DNA of 64,000 nt, from the NCBI RefSeq assembly GCF_017873855.1, contig NZ_JAGGKR010000001.1, positions 1,369,529 through 1,433,528 of the forward strand, given 5' to 3'. Under the pieces are notes generated by a model. It saw only the letters and a program-made list of their open reading frames with translations, was not told the origin of the DNA and made no database searches. The DNA is from Methanolinea mesophila (GTDB taxonomy: Archaea; Halobacteriota; Methanomicrobia; Methanomicrobiales; Methanospirillaceae). Shown here piece after piece: positions 54,047 to 63,503 of this stretch. The position numbers and the translations under genes are program-made. How positions within the stretch are numbered: the stretch's first letter is position 1; each line of letters starts with the position of its first letter.

Positions 54047-56071
54047 TTAGAGCAGGAAGATCGGTGCGAATACCACCGATACGATTGCCATAAGTTTTAA
54101 CAGGATATTCAGTGCCGGACCGGCGGTGTCCTTGAACGGGTCGCCGACGGTGTCACCGGTCACTGCAGCCTTGTGGGCGGGCGAACCCTTGCCCCCGCAG
54201 TGGCCCTGCTCGATGTACTTCTTGGCGTTGTCCCATGCTCCCCCGGCATTGGCCATCATGATGGCGAGCACGAACCCGCTCCCGATGGAACCCACCAGCA
54301 GGCCGGCGAGTGCCGACTTGCCGAGGACGATACCCACCACGAGGGGCGAGGCGATTGCCAGGAAGCCCGGGAGGATCATCTGCTTGAGTGCGGCATTGGT
54401 CGAGATGGTGATCGCCGCAGCATAGTCGGGCTCCGTTTTGCCCTCCATAAGCCCGGGGATCTCCTTGAACTGCCGGCGGACCTCGGTGACGATGTACCCT
54501 GCGGCCTTCCCCACCGCCGTCATTGCGAAACTGGAGAAGAGGAACGGCAGCATCGCACCGATCAGGATCCCCACAAAGGTCAGGTGGTCCAGCATGTTCA
54601 CGATATCGAGGTTGACCGCCTGCGAATATGCGGCGAACAGACCGAGTGCGGTCAGGGCGGCGCCGCCGATAGCGAACCCCTTCCCGATCGCAGCGGTAGT
54701 GTTCCCTACCGAGTCCAGGGTATCGGTGATCTGGCGGACCCCCGGTTCCTGGTGGGACATCTCCGCGATACCCCCAGCATTGTCTGCCACGGGGCCATAG
54801 GCGTCAACCGAGAGGGTGATCCCGAGCGTCGCAAGCATCCCGACGCCTGCGATGGCGATGCCGTAAAGGCCTCCCTCGAACGCGGCGATCAGGATTGCGA
54901 TCGCGATGATGATTACCGGCACAAACGTGCTCTCCATCCCCTTGGCCAGCCCGGCGATTATATCGGTCGCCGCACCGGTCTCACAGGACTTGACGATGGA
55001 GAGGGTTGGCGCCCGGTCGTACGAGGTATAGTACTCGGTGATCAGCCCTATGAGGAATCCTGCCACAAGACCCGTCACGGTGGCGATAAAGACTCCCAGG
55101 AACTGGGGCCCGAGGAGGGCATCCACCAGGAAGTATGACGCGATGACCGTGATGATCAGGCTCGCGAAGGTCCCCGCATTGAACGCTTTGTGGATCGCGC
55201 TGCTCTCGTTCTTCGAGGTCCTCACAAAGAATGACCCGATGATCGAGGCGATGATCCCTGCGGCAGAGATGAAGAGCGGCAGGAGGACCAGGTTGATGAT
55301 GCTGACTCCAAGGAACTGGGCCGCTGCCGCGGAGGTGACCCCGATAAGCATCGTTGCAACCATTGCGCCCACGTAGGACTCGTACAGGTCCGCGCCCATC
55401 CCGGCGATATCTCCCACGTTGTCTCCCACATTGTCCGCGATGACCGCGGGGTTGCGGGGGTCATCCTCGGGAATGCCCGCTTCGACTTTCCCTACCAGGT
55501 CGGCGCCCACATCGGCGGCCTTGGTAAAGATCCCTCCGCCGACACGGGCGAAGAGTGCGATCGAGCTGGCTCCTAGGGAGAACCCGGAAACAACGTTCAC
55601 GCTCGCCGCAAGGTCGAGCGTGGAGAAGGTGCTCACCGCATAGAGCGTGGTGGAGAGGCCGGCGAGGCCAAGGCCCACCACGGTGAGCCCCATGACCATC
55701 CCGCTCGAGAAGGAGACCTTGAACGCGGCGGCCATTCCTCTGCGGGCTGCATTGGTCGTCCGGACATTGGCACGGGTCGCGGCGTTCATCCCGATAAACC
55801 CTGCAGTTGCGGAGAGGACTGCTCCTACGATGTAACACACAGCAGTGAGGGGGTTGATCACCAGTGTGAGCACGATGGCAAACCCAATCACGAACACGGC
55901 AATATACGTATACTGCCGCTTCAGGTAGACCATGGCCCCCAGGTGGATTGCCGATGCGATCTTCTGCATCAGCTCGCTCCCTGTGCCCTCCTTCATCATC
56001 GTCCGAAACGAGATCGCGGCGAAGAGAAGCCCGATGAGTGCACAGATCGGTATTATGATAAACATGTCCAT
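54047..56071 (-). CDS. hppA: Membrane-bound ion-translocating pyrophosphatase (K+-dependent type)
   Basis: 674 residues from ATG 56071 (GGAGG 11 bases upstream), about 16 TM helices. Couples pyrophosphate hydrolysis to H+ and/or Na+ export. Catalytic loops: [20 protein letters not shown] and [17 protein letters not shown]-terminal DNAGGIAEM and [18 protein letters not shown]. The subfamily determinant reads [18 protein letters not shown], with alanine where K+-independent enzymes have lysine, so K+-dependence is expected. Whether it pumps Na+ or H+ I cannot tell. Confidence 0.95.
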   Translation of the reverse strand: MDMFIIIPICALIGLLFAAISFRTMMKEGTGSELMQKIASAIHLGAMVYLKRQYTYIAVFVIGFAIVLTLVINPLTAVCYIVGAVLSATAGFIGMNAATRANVRTTNAARRGMAAAFKVSFSSGMVMGLTVVGLGLAGLSTTLYAVSTFSTLDLAASVNVVSGFSLGASSIALFARVGGGIFTKAADVGADLVGKVEAGIPEDDPRNPAVIADNVGDNVGDIAGMGADLYESYVGAMVATMLIGVTSAAAAQFLGVSIINLVLLPLFISAAGIIASIIGSFFVRTSKNESSAIHKAFNAGTFASLIITVIASYFLVDALLGPQFLGVFIATVTGLVAGFLIGLITEYYTSYDRAPTLSIVKSCETGAATDIIAGLAKGMESTFVPVIIIAIAILIAAFEGGLYGIAIAGVGMLATLGITLSVDAYGPVADNAGGIAEMSHQEPGVRQITDTLDSVGNTTAAIGKGFAIGGAALTALGLFAAYSQAVNLDIVNMLDHLTFVGILIGAMLPFLFSSFAMTAVGKAAGYIVTEVRRQFKEIPGLMEGKTEPDYAAAITISTNAALKQMILPGFLAIASPLVVGIVLGKSALAGLLVGSIGSGFVLAIMMANAGGAWDNAKKYIEQGHCGGKGSPAHKAAVTGDTVGDPFKDTAGPALNILLKLMAIVSVVFAPIFLL

Positions 56072-56222
56072 TGAAAGACAAACCTCCAGAATATATCCAC
56101 ACACGGTTTTGTTGTGTTAAGGATTATTGTACGTATGACAAGGTTAAAAAATTCACGAATTTATTTTTGACCTCATATCTTTTTCCCCTGCCCCTGGTGC
56201 AATTCAGGGCGCATCGCGCTCT

Positions 56223-57620
56223 TCAGTTAAAATCCAGCACCTTTGTCTGGAGGTTCTCGAGATCGAGGAGCACTGCCTTTGCCGGGGTGGGATGAATATT
56301 CATCTGCTTCTGGAACGCCGTCTGGGACTGCCAGGTTCCGGAATTTATGGAGAGCGTGCCCCGGTATTCGGTGATCCCCATGATATGGATGTGTCCGGTG
56401 TGGAGCACCTCGGGAATGGGGTCGATAATCAGGCCGTCCTCCCGTGCCGCCGCGATGGGGGTCCTTCTCCCGTACGTGGGCGCGAGGTGCCTGCGCTGGA
56501 GCATTCCTTCGAGCATGGGTGCGGCGTGTTCGTAGGACGCACCCGGGATGAGGCTGATCAGGTCGTCGATGGACCGGCCGTGGTACATTTGGACTCGCAC
56601 ACCCTGGAGATTCACGAGTGCCGGGTTCTCCACGAACTCGCAGTTGGAGGGGAATTTTTTCGTGAACTCTTCAGGGATGGCCGGCTGGGGTTCCGCGCTC
56701 CGCACCACGTCGTGGTTCCCGGGGGAGACGATGATCCTGATCCGGGAGGGCAGGTCGGAGAGCATCTTCCCGAAGACCTCGTACTGCTCGTAAATATTGG
56801 GGATGGTGAGCTCGTGCTCCTGCCCGGGGTAAACCCCGATCCCGTCGACAAGGTCCCCCGCGATCAGGAGGTAAGAGGCATCCGCCCCGTCGAGCCAGTC
56901 GGCGAAGCGGTTCCATGCCTCTTCGAGAAAAGTATCGCTTCCCACGTGCACGTCCGAGATCAGCACTGCCTTACCCGGCTCATCGCTGGTGAACGGTGAA
57001 TGGGAGAGGGGGATGTCCGGCCTGAAGAGCTGGTCCGAGAAGAACAGCCTCCCGTCACCCGAGAGTGTCCCCCTGACTCCGACTACCTCGTCCGGGACCA
57101 GCAGCTCCGCATCCGAAAAGCCGGGCCGGTCCTTGTTGAACAATACCGGGATGGTCCCGGTTGCATCCTCGATCTCGGCCATGCGGTGCCCGTTTGTCGT
57201 CCCGCGGACATCCACGACGAGCCCGCTGATGGAACAGAGTTCCTGTTTGTACCGTCCGGTCTTCACGAGCGCCTCGATGGGTATGGGATCGATCCTGCTC
57301 TTGATCATCGAGCCCAGCCGCGTATACCTGTCCCTGAAGTAGTGAACATAATCGCCCACTACGCAGGGACCCGATGAGGTTCCCGACCTCCCCCGCACCA
57401 CCTCGCACCGCGGATCGGTGAGGAACCTGCTGCCGTCGCGGTCGTGGGAAAGGCCGGGGATATGGCGCGTCGAGACCACCACCGTATCGTCGGGGACGCT
57501 GGCCAGGATACGGTCTATCAACGCGGGATCGTCTTTCTCCGCCAGATACCTGACCACCTCGGGATGGACCTGCAGCCTTGTGTCGAGAAACCGCTGGACG
57601 ATGGTCTGGGTATCGAGCAT
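56223..57620 (-). CDS. dp1: DNA polymerase D small subunit (DP1)
   Basis: 465 residues. Euryarchaeal replicative polymerase small subunit with Mre11-like phosphoesterase/3'-5' proofreading fold. OB-fold region (about 125-205) then metal-binding motifs: LISDVHVGSDTF, IAGDLVDGIGV, SPGNHDVVR and LHTGHIHIMG. The N-terminal 60 residues are the helical domain (VVRYLAEKDDPALIDRIL). All metal ligands appear kept, so it should be active rather than structural. Solitary. Confidence 0.95.
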   Translation of the reverse strand: MLDTQTIVQRFLDTRLQVHPEVVRYLAEKDDPALIDRILASVPDDTVVVSTRHIPGLSHDRDGSRFLTDPRCEVVRGRSGTSSGPCVVGDYVHYFRDRYTRLGSMIKSRIDPIPIEALVKTGRYKQELCSISGLVVDVRGTTNGHRMAEIEDATGTIPVLFNKDRPGFSDAELLVPDEVVGVRGTLSGDGRLFFSDQLFRPDIPLSHSPFTSDEPGKAVLISDVHVGSDTFLEEAWNRFADWLDGADASYLLIAGDLVDGIGVYPGQEHELTIPNIYEQYEVFGKMLSDLPSRIRIIVSPGNHDVVRSAEPQPAIPEEFTKKFPSNCEFVENPALVNLQGVRVQMYHGRSIDDLISLIPGASYEHAAPMLEGMLQRRHLAPTYGRRTPIAAAREDGLIIDPIPEVLHTGHIHIMGITEYRGTLSINSGTWQSQTAFQKQMNIHPTPAKAVLLDLENLQTKVLDFN

Positions 57621-57754
57621 TGATCACATATTTCCCGATGCCGGATATAGGGCTTTACGATCCGGCACCCGGTTTATTGGGGGTGTCGTACCGGCCGGTC
57701 CGGAGGGGGACCGGAAAAGGTGTATTATAACCACGCGAATAGTGAAGGAGAACG

Positions 57755-58618
57755 ATGACGGCATCTGGCAAGGATAAAGGATCGCCATCCCTCCGGGAAC
57801 GCTTCAAAAGCGAAAGCAAAGCCGCGGGATGGGCGAGGGAGCTGCTCTGGGTGGTCCTTGTGGTAGGCGGGGTCGCGCTGGGGCTGTTCCTGGTCTCGGG
57901 GACCTGGCCCGCGGTGGTCACTATCGAATCGGAGAGCATGGTCCCCCACATGCAGGTGGGAGACCTCGTCTTCGTAGTGGCACAGGACCGGTTCGGACCT
58001 CTCCAGGACTGGACAGAGGGAAAAGAGAGCGGGTACATGAAATTCGGGGATTACGGGGACGTCCTCATCTACCGGCCGAACGGGGCGGACAACTCGGTCA
58101 TCCCCCTGATCAGCGGGGGTGTCCATCCCATCATCCACCGGGCCATGGTCACCACGGACGGGGGGGCGCCGATCCCCCAGTACATCAACCTGTACCGCGG
58201 GCTGGCCACCCCGCAGGTATACCTTCCGGCGACCATCGAGAATAACCAGCTGGTGCTCGAGAACGGCACGGTGATCAACGAGAGCACGGCAAACCCGGAG
58301 ATCGGGTATATCGTCCAGTCCTCCGTCATCGCTGCCAATTCGGGCTACATCACCAAAGGGGACAACAACCAGGTGAGCGACCAGGGAAGTTATCTCTCCA
58401 ACCGCGACCTTGGAATAATCCAGCCTGTCGAGAAGGAATGGATAGTGGGCAAAGCCCTGTTTACCATCCCGTTCCTGGGATATCTTCCCCTGAATATAGT
58501 CCCCGTGGCCATCGTGATCATCCTGATCATGATCGCCTGGGAGTACTATGTCCACCGGAAGAACGCGGAGAAGAAGTCAGGGGGAAAACCCGGAACCTCG
58601 AAGAAGAAGAAGAAATAA
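57755..58618 (+). CDS. Signal peptidase I (archaeal type)
   Basis: 287 residues. TM1 (about 28-50), then the catalytic serine in IESESMVPHMQVGD, the histidine in PIIHRAMV (archaeal/ER type replaces lysine by histidine) and the aspartates in KGDNNQVSDQGS. A C-terminal TM (about 241-264) and a lysine-rich tail. Contains an insert of about 60 residues between the H and D boxes. AAGGAG lies 4 bases before the ATG; a TATTATAA element lies only about 30 bases upstream. Ten bases before cofH1. Confidence 0.93.
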   Translation: MTASGKDKGSPSLRERFKSESKAAGWARELLWVVLVVGGVALGLFLVSGTWPAVVTIESESMVPHMQVGDLVFVVAQDRFGPLQDWTEGKESGYMKFGDYGDVLIYRPNGADNSVIPLISGGVHPIIHRAMVTTDGGAPIPQYINLYRGLATPQVYLPATIENNQLVLENGTVINESTANPEIGYIVQSSVIAANSGYITKGDNNQVSDQGSYLSNRDLGIIQPVEKEWIVGKALFTIPFLGYLPLNIVPVAIVIILIMIAWEYYVHRKNAEKKSGGKPGTSKKKKK

Positions 58619-58628
58619 TACTCCGGGT

Positions 58629-59720
58629 ATGAATCACCGCCAGTTACTGGACGACGTCCTCGCCGGCCACCGGCTCACTCCCGGCGAGGCGGAATACCTC
58701 TTCTCGCTCCGTGACCGGGAGGTCTTCTCCGTTTTCTCCGCTGCGGACCGGCTCCGGGAGGAGAAGGTAGGGGATGCGGTGACGTATGTCCGGAACCAGA
58801 ATATCCATATCACCAATATCTGCAAGAACCTCTGCGCGTTCTGCGGGTTCGGCCGGAGGGCGGAGGACGAGGGGGCCTTCTGTGACGACCAGGATACGCT
58901 CCGGGAGAAGGCGCGTCTCGCCCGCGAACGGAACGTGACTGAAATATGCCTCCTCTCGGGTGTCCACCCCGGGTTCACGGCCGACACGTACTTCGGAATC
59001 CTCGCGGCGGTCCGGGATGCCGCGCCCGGGGTCCACCTCCACGCGTTCTCACCCGACGAAGTGTCCCACGCGTCCTGCATGTCGGGCCTTTCCACCCGCG
59101 AGGTACTCCTGGGGATGAAGGATGCCGGGCTCGGGTCGCTCCAGGGAACGGCGGCGGAGATCCTGGTGGACAGGGTGAGGTCGGTGATCTGCCCGAGAAA
59201 ACTCTCCACCGCCGAATGGATCCGGATCATCGAGGAGGCGCACGGTCTCGGGATCAGGACCACCGCCACCATCATGTACGGCTCGTACGAAGGGGCCGCG
59301 GAATGGGTGGAACACCTGGCGATCCTCCGTGATATCCAGGACCGGACCGGTGGGTTCACCGAGCTGGTCCCGCTCTCCTATATTCATGCCAATACGCGGC
59401 TCTACCTTGCCGGTCTCGGAAAACCGGGGGCTACGGGAAGGGAAGATCTGCTCATGACCTCGGTCTCACGGCTCTTCCTCGACAATTTCGACAATATCCA
59501 GGTCTCATGGGGGAAACTCGGCCAGAAACTTTCTCAGATGGCACTGCTTGCCGGGGGGAACGACCTCGCGGGCACCATGTTTTCGGATGATGTCACCGTC
59601 GATGCGGGAGCGGAGGGCGCGGACTACCTCGATCCCCGGGCGATGAAAAGAATGGCGGAGAATATCGGGCGGCGTCTCTGCCAGCGCACGACGGATTACT
59701 CCCTGGTCCCTTCCTGCTGA
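58629..59720 (+). CDS. cofH: FO synthase subunit 2 CofH (copy 1)
   Basis: 363 residues from ATG 58629. Radical SAM enzyme that joins 5-amino-6-ribitylaminouracil to tyrosine, a step to FO and coenzyme F420. Cluster motif NICKNLCAFCGFGRR (CxxxCxxC), preceded by VTYVRNQNIHIT; GTAAEILVDRVRSVICP and NIQVSWGKLGQK are family blocks. A second, different cofH lies at 62341. Its end overlaps the convergent radical SAM gene by 25 bases. Confidence 0.9.
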   Translation: MNHRQLLDDVLAGHRLTPGEAEYLFSLRDREVFSVFSAADRLREEKVGDAVTYVRNQNIHITNICKNLCAFCGFGRRAEDEGAFCDDQDTLREKARLARERNVTEICLLSGVHPGFTADTYFGILAAVRDAAPGVHLHAFSPDEVSHASCMSGLSTREVLLGMKDAGLGSLQGTAAEILVDRVRSVICPRKLSTAEWIRIIEEAHGLGIRTTATIMYGSYEGAAEWVEHLAILRDIQDRTGGFTELVPLSYIHANTRLYLAGLGKPGATGREDLLMTSVSRLFLDNFDNIQVSWGKLGQKLSQMALLAGGNDLAGTMFSDDVTVDAGAEGADYLDPRAMKRMAENIGRRLCQRTTDYSLVPSC

Positions 59721-60655
59721 CCCCTGCAGGAGAAAAATATCCCCCGCTCCTCCCTTTTTGAGATTATCCGCCCCTCGATCTCGAATTCCCTTAAGAATTT
59801 GGCGATCTCCCGGCGGTGAAAGCCTGTCGCTGCGGCAATATCGTCGAGAGTACACGGCCTTCTTCTCAATACCGCCAGGATATGGTCGGCGATCTCACCG
59901 CAGGGGACCGCATGGGAGAATCCGTAGTGGATCGACTCCACGGCTTCGGTCCCGGGCAGGCCCAGAAACCGGGCGATACGGCTGAGTTCTGCCGGTGGGG
60001 CAGGGTTGACCCACTCTTCGGTCCCCGGCCGGTCCAGGGTGTTGAGCTGGATCCTGTCGGGATCGATCAATTGAATGGCCTTCCGCAGGGCGGCAAGTTC
60101 GACATCCGTAGTGTTGAGACCGGGGATGATGAACACCTCGAGCCAGATCTCTCCCGGGAATTCCTGCCGGAAGCGCGATAATCCGTCGATGATCTCCAGG
60201 ATGTCCTGCCCCTGCGCCGGCCGGTGGATCTTCGCGAAGGTTTCCGGGACCGCGGTGGAGAGCGTGGGGAGGACCATGTCGGCCCCGACAAGGTCGGCCC
60301 TGACCCCGGGGTCGTGGAGAAGGCCGCCGTTTGTCAGCACGGCGACCCTGTAACCCGGGAATCTGTCCTTGAGAAACCGGATGATCCTCCCGATCGAGAG
60401 GGAGAGGGTGGGTTCTCCCGATCCCGAGAAGGTAATGAAGTCGAGGTCAGGTCCTGCGGAAAGGTAATCGGTCAGTTCCGCGATCGCCTCTTCGAAGGGG
60501 AAAAAGTCCTGCCGCTCCAGGGTTTTCCTCGTCGTGGCCCCGCACTCGCAGTATACGCAGTCGAAGGTGCAGACTTTGAACGGTACCAGGTCGATACCGA
60601 GGGATCTTCCCAGCCGACGGGAGCACACGGGGCCGAAAAGGTGATGGTACTGCAT
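59696..60655 (-). CDS. Radical SAM protein with C-terminal helix-turn-helix
   Basis: 319 residues. Cluster motif CTFDCVYCECG (CxxxCxxC), SAM-binding SGSGEPTLS, and NTLDRPGTEEWVNPAP. The last 80 residues resemble a winged helix (CTLDDIAAATGFHRREIAKF). A conserved archaeal family with no assigned reaction. AGAGGT lies 8 bases before the ATG. Confidence 0.88.
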   Translation of the reverse strand: MQYHHLFGPVCSRRLGRSLGIDLVPFKVCTFDCVYCECGATTRKTLERQDFFPFEEAIAELTDYLSAGPDLDFITFSGSGEPTLSLSIGRIIRFLKDRFPGYRVAVLTNGGLLHDPGVRADLVGADMVLPTLSTAVPETFAKIHRPAQGQDILEIIDGLSRFRQEFPGEIWLEVFIIPGLNTTDVELAALRKAIQLIDPDRIQLNTLDRPGTEEWVNPAPPAELSRIARFLGLPGTEAVESIHYGFSHAVPCGEIADHILAVLRRRPCTLDDIAAATGFHRREIAKFLREFEIEGRIISKREERGIFFSCRGQQEGTRE

Positions 60656-60741
60656 TGCTGCATACCTCTTGGGCCCGGGCCGTTAAAGTAGTCCCGGAGA
60701 CTGCACCGGGCGGTCGTGTCGCCGGCCGGCGGACTTATGGG

Positions 60742-61044
60742 TCAGCAAAGGAGTTCCAGGGCCTGCATTCCGCTCATCCCCGGCGTAATTCCCAGTCCTG
60801 ACGCGGACGGGTTCGCTTCCCTGATCTCACCTTCAAGGAGGTCCCGGATAGTGGCGATCGAATCCCCCCTCGTCGGCCTCACCCTTGCCGCGGGATACCC
60901 GAACCGCTCCAGTGCCTGGACGTCGATGGCCCCGCAACCGACAATTCCCCGGGGGGCGACAGCCCCCACCAGGTTCACCGGCCCGAGAGGGATTACGAAA
61001 CCCCTCGCGGTCCCCCGGTCCAATGCGATCTGTTCTTCCTGCAT
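60742..61044 (-). CDS. DUF1805 (YunC-like) protein
   Basis: 100 residues. Family signature: VIPLGPVNLVGAVAPRGIVG, CGAIDVQALERFGYPAARVRP, then GITPGMSGMQALELL. Small alpha/beta protein, function unknown, widespread in archaea and Bacillus. GGTGGA lies 6 bases before ATG; a TTATAA element is near 61090-61098. Confidence 0.88.
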   Translation of the reverse strand: MQEEQIALDRGTARGFVIPLGPVNLVGAVAPRGIVGCGAIDVQALERFGYPAARVRPTRGDSIATIRDLLEGEIREANPSASGLGITPGMSGMQALELLC

Positions 61045-61504
61045 GTTTATCCACCATCCCGTCTCCGGGAGAGAAGAAAAGACCCGCGGTTATAACGAAT
61101 CGCCCCCGGTTCGGGATTGCACCGCCGGGAGGACCGCAGGGGGATACCTGCACGGAACGGCAGAGGGTGGGTGGAAGATGGATATTCGGGCTGGTAACCG
61201 GCTCCACAGCCAAAACCGGAAGGGTATTTAAAAAAATCTGCTCAGTTGACGCCCTCGATTTCATTCATGTATGTCCAGTCTAAGGGTTTCTTTAAGGCCA
61301 GTCTGAACACAATTCGTAGCATATGAGGCTCCAGGGGCGAAGCCCACAAGAGCGTCACGTGGTAAGGTTATCAACAAAGTAAAAAAAATTCAAACGAGGC
61401 AGGAATTTTACCGGGTCCGTGCCCTTCCGGGTATTCTGCATTTTCACGCCACACGACTACTTTTTTTGTATTTCACGGTGCCAGATACCTTCAGGAGCCT
61501 CTCC
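61045..61504. other. Intergenic region with dispersed repeat and promoter elements
   Basis: 460 bases between divergent genes. Contains promoter-like TTATAA (61090) and TATTTAAAAAAA (61225) elements and repeat copy 5 (61324-61355). No gene seen; the N-terminal extension of the next frame (61466-61504) lacks a ribosome site. Confidence 0.45.
61324..61355 (+). repeat. Dispersed GC-rich repeat, copy 5 (partial)
   Basis: TGAGGCTCCAGGGGCGAAGC then CCACAAGAGCG; keeps the GCTCCAGGGGC start but not the GCCGCT core. Confidence 0.4.
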
Positions 61505-62236
61505 ATGATCCCGGAAGTTATCATTCATACGGCAGTCAGCCTTGACGGGCGGATCACCAATTTTCCTGCAGATCTCGATCTCTATTATTCGCTTGCCGCC
61601 AAATGGGAACCGGATGCGGTCCTGTTCGGGAGTGAAACCGTCCTGGCCGCGGTCCGTGACAATCCAGCACTCCAGGTTCCCCCGGAGCATGACGCGATAT
61701 TTACACCTCCGGAAGGCGCCCCCGACACCCGTCCCCTGCTTGTCATTGCCGACAGTCGCGGAAGGGTGCGCTGCTGGGATGCGATCCGGAAGTGGCCGTA
61801 TATGAGGGACGTCATCGCAGTCTGTTCGGAGAACACGCCTCCGGAGTATCGGACATACCTGGCGGAGAGGAAGATAGGCACGATCGTTGCAGGGCAGGAT
61901 CGGATCGATATCCGTGCGGCACTGGAACTGCTGAACGGACGGTATGGTGTAACGAAAGTCCGGGTTGACAGCGGGGGGACGCTCAACAGCGTCCTTTTGC
62001 ATGCGGGCGTTGTGACCGAGGTGAGCGTGCTCATTCACCCGTACCTTGCCGGGGGCAGGCCGGAACCGACTCTGTTCGACCCGGATAGGGCTGGCTTCAA
62101 GGACTTTTTGGTCCCCCTCGTTCACCGATCCACCGAGATGATGAGGAATGGTATCGTCTGGGTCAGGTACGCGGTAACGGCATCGTGCGATGCACAAGAC
62201 CCGGAGAGGGGGGTATCGGTACCTGATCGGCCATAA
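61505..62236 (+). CDS. 2,5-diamino-6-ribosylamino-pyrimidinone 5'-phosphate reductase-like protein (RibD C-terminal family)
   Basis: 243 residues from ATG 61505, chosen for the AGGAG 7 bases upstream. Dihydrofolate-reductase fold of the RibD C-terminal/Rib7 family: IIHTAVSLDGRITNF, SETVLAAVRDNPAL, and VRVDSGGTLNSVLLHAGVV with the NADPH-binding GG. In archaea this family reduces the ribose of the riboflavin/F420 precursor. Near cofH2, whose substrate lies later in the same pathway. Confidence 0.85.
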   Translation: MIPEVIIHTAVSLDGRITNFPADLDLYYSLAAKWEPDAVLFGSETVLAAVRDNPALQVPPEHDAIFTPPEGAPDTRPLLVIADSRGRVRCWDAIRKWPYMRDVIAVCSENTPPEYRTYLAERKIGTIVAGQDRIDIRAALELLNGRYGVTKVRVDSGGTLNSVLLHAGVVTEVSVLIHPYLAGGRPEPTLFDPDRAGFKDFLVPLVHRSTEMMRNGIVWVRYAVTASCDAQDPERGVSVPDRP

Positions 62237-62340
62237 TGCCAGCGAATTATATATCACACGAAAATCTGCCGGTGGTTCAGATTGGGACCGCGGGCCTTCT
62301 CCACTGAATTTATCTCTCCTCCCACCGATTCAGATCTACC

Positions 62341-63465
62341 GTGTCAACCTTTAGCAAGGCAGATGCAGGGTCTCCCTCGGGCAGGACCATACGGGAAATT
62401 ATCGATACCGCGCGATCGGGCGGGCGATTGGAAGAGTCGGACCTTTTCGCGCTCATGCGCTGCAACGATCGTGATATCTGGGATATATGTGCGGCAGCAG
62501 ACGAGCTCCGATCGCGGACCGTCGGGAACGCGGTGACGTATGTCCGGAACCAGAACATCAACGTGACCAATATCTGCGTAAACAATTGCGGTTTTTGCGG
62601 GTTTTCCCGGAAAGCCGGCGATGAGGATGCATATTTTTACGGCGAGGACGTGATCCGGGAGCGGGCCGCCCAGGCCAGGGAACGCGGGGTCACCGAGATC
62701 TGCACCGTATCCGGGCTTCACCCGGAGTTCAACGCCCGGTCGTACGTGCAGGTCTATTCCTGGCTCTGCGATGAGGCCCCCGGAGTTCATATCCATGCAT
62801 CAAATCCCATGGAGGTCGCGTATGCCGCCCGGAGGTCCGGGATCTCTACCAAAGAGGTGATGGCGCAGTTCAGGGACGCGGGGCTTTCTTCAATGTGCGG
62901 AACCGCAGCGGAGATTCTCTCGGACCCGGTGCGGCAGGTGATCTGTCCCGGGAAAATTTCCACCGCGGAATGGATCCGCATCATCGAGGAGGCCCACCGG
63001 ATGGGCATTCCCACAACCGCGACCATCATGTACGGGCACTGCGAGACGGTCGGGGACCGGGTGCGGCACCTCTCCATTCTCCGGGATATACAGGACCGGA
63101 CCGGGGGGTTCACCGAGTTCGTGCCGCTCTCCTTTATCCACATGAACACCCCCCTCTACCGCGAGGGACGTGCCCGTGCGGGTGCGACCGGGAGGGAGGA
63201 CCTCCTGATGGTCGCCGGGTCCAGACTTTTCCTCGACAATATCCCGCATATCCAGGTCTCATGGGTCAAACTCGGGCAGAAGATGGCCCAAATCTGCCTC
63301 ATGGCGGGTGGGGACGACCTCGGGGGGACCATGTTCGAAGAGCGGATATCCCGGGGTGCAGGGGCGCAGAATACCGATTACCTCGATCCTGACGAGATGC
63401 GGAGGATGGCGGAGGATATCGGGAGGGACCTTGTCCAGCGGACCACCCTCTACGGGCGGGCCTGA
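62341..63465 (+). CDS. cofH: FO synthase subunit 2 CofH (copy 2)
   Basis: 374 residues from a GTG start; a TTTAT-type element about 30 bases before it suggests a leaderless mRNA. Same reaction family as copy 1: VTYVRNQNINVT, cluster NICVNNCGFCGFSRK (CxxxCxxC), GTAAEILSDPVRQVICPGK, HIQVSWVKLGQKMAQ. The two copies are clearly paralogous over their whole length but diverged. CofG-type (first-half) enzyme is absent from this window. Confidence 0.9.
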   Translation: MSTFSKADAGSPSGRTIREIIDTARSGGRLEESDLFALMRCNDRDIWDICAAADELRSRTVGNAVTYVRNQNINVTNICVNNCGFCGFSRKAGDEDAYFYGEDVIRERAAQARERGVTEICTVSGLHPEFNARSYVQVYSWLCDEAPGVHIHASNPMEVAYAARRSGISTKEVMAQFRDAGLSSMCGTAAEILSDPVRQVICPGKISTAEWIRIIEEAHRMGIPTTATIMYGHCETVGDRVRHLSILRDIQDRTGGFTEFVPLSFIHMNTPLYREGRARAGATGREDLLMVAGSRLFLDNIPHIQVSWVKLGQKMAQICLMAGGDDLGGTMFEERISRGAGAQNTDYLDPDEMRRMAEDIGRDLVQRTTLYGRA

Positions 63466-63503
63466 CACCCCGAAATCTAATTGTTTTCCGGACACCACCC
63501 TCC

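Noticed and set aside
54173-55138. Plus-strand frame of 321 codons
   Set aside because: Antisense to the membrane pyrophosphatase; His/Asp/Gly-rich shadow.
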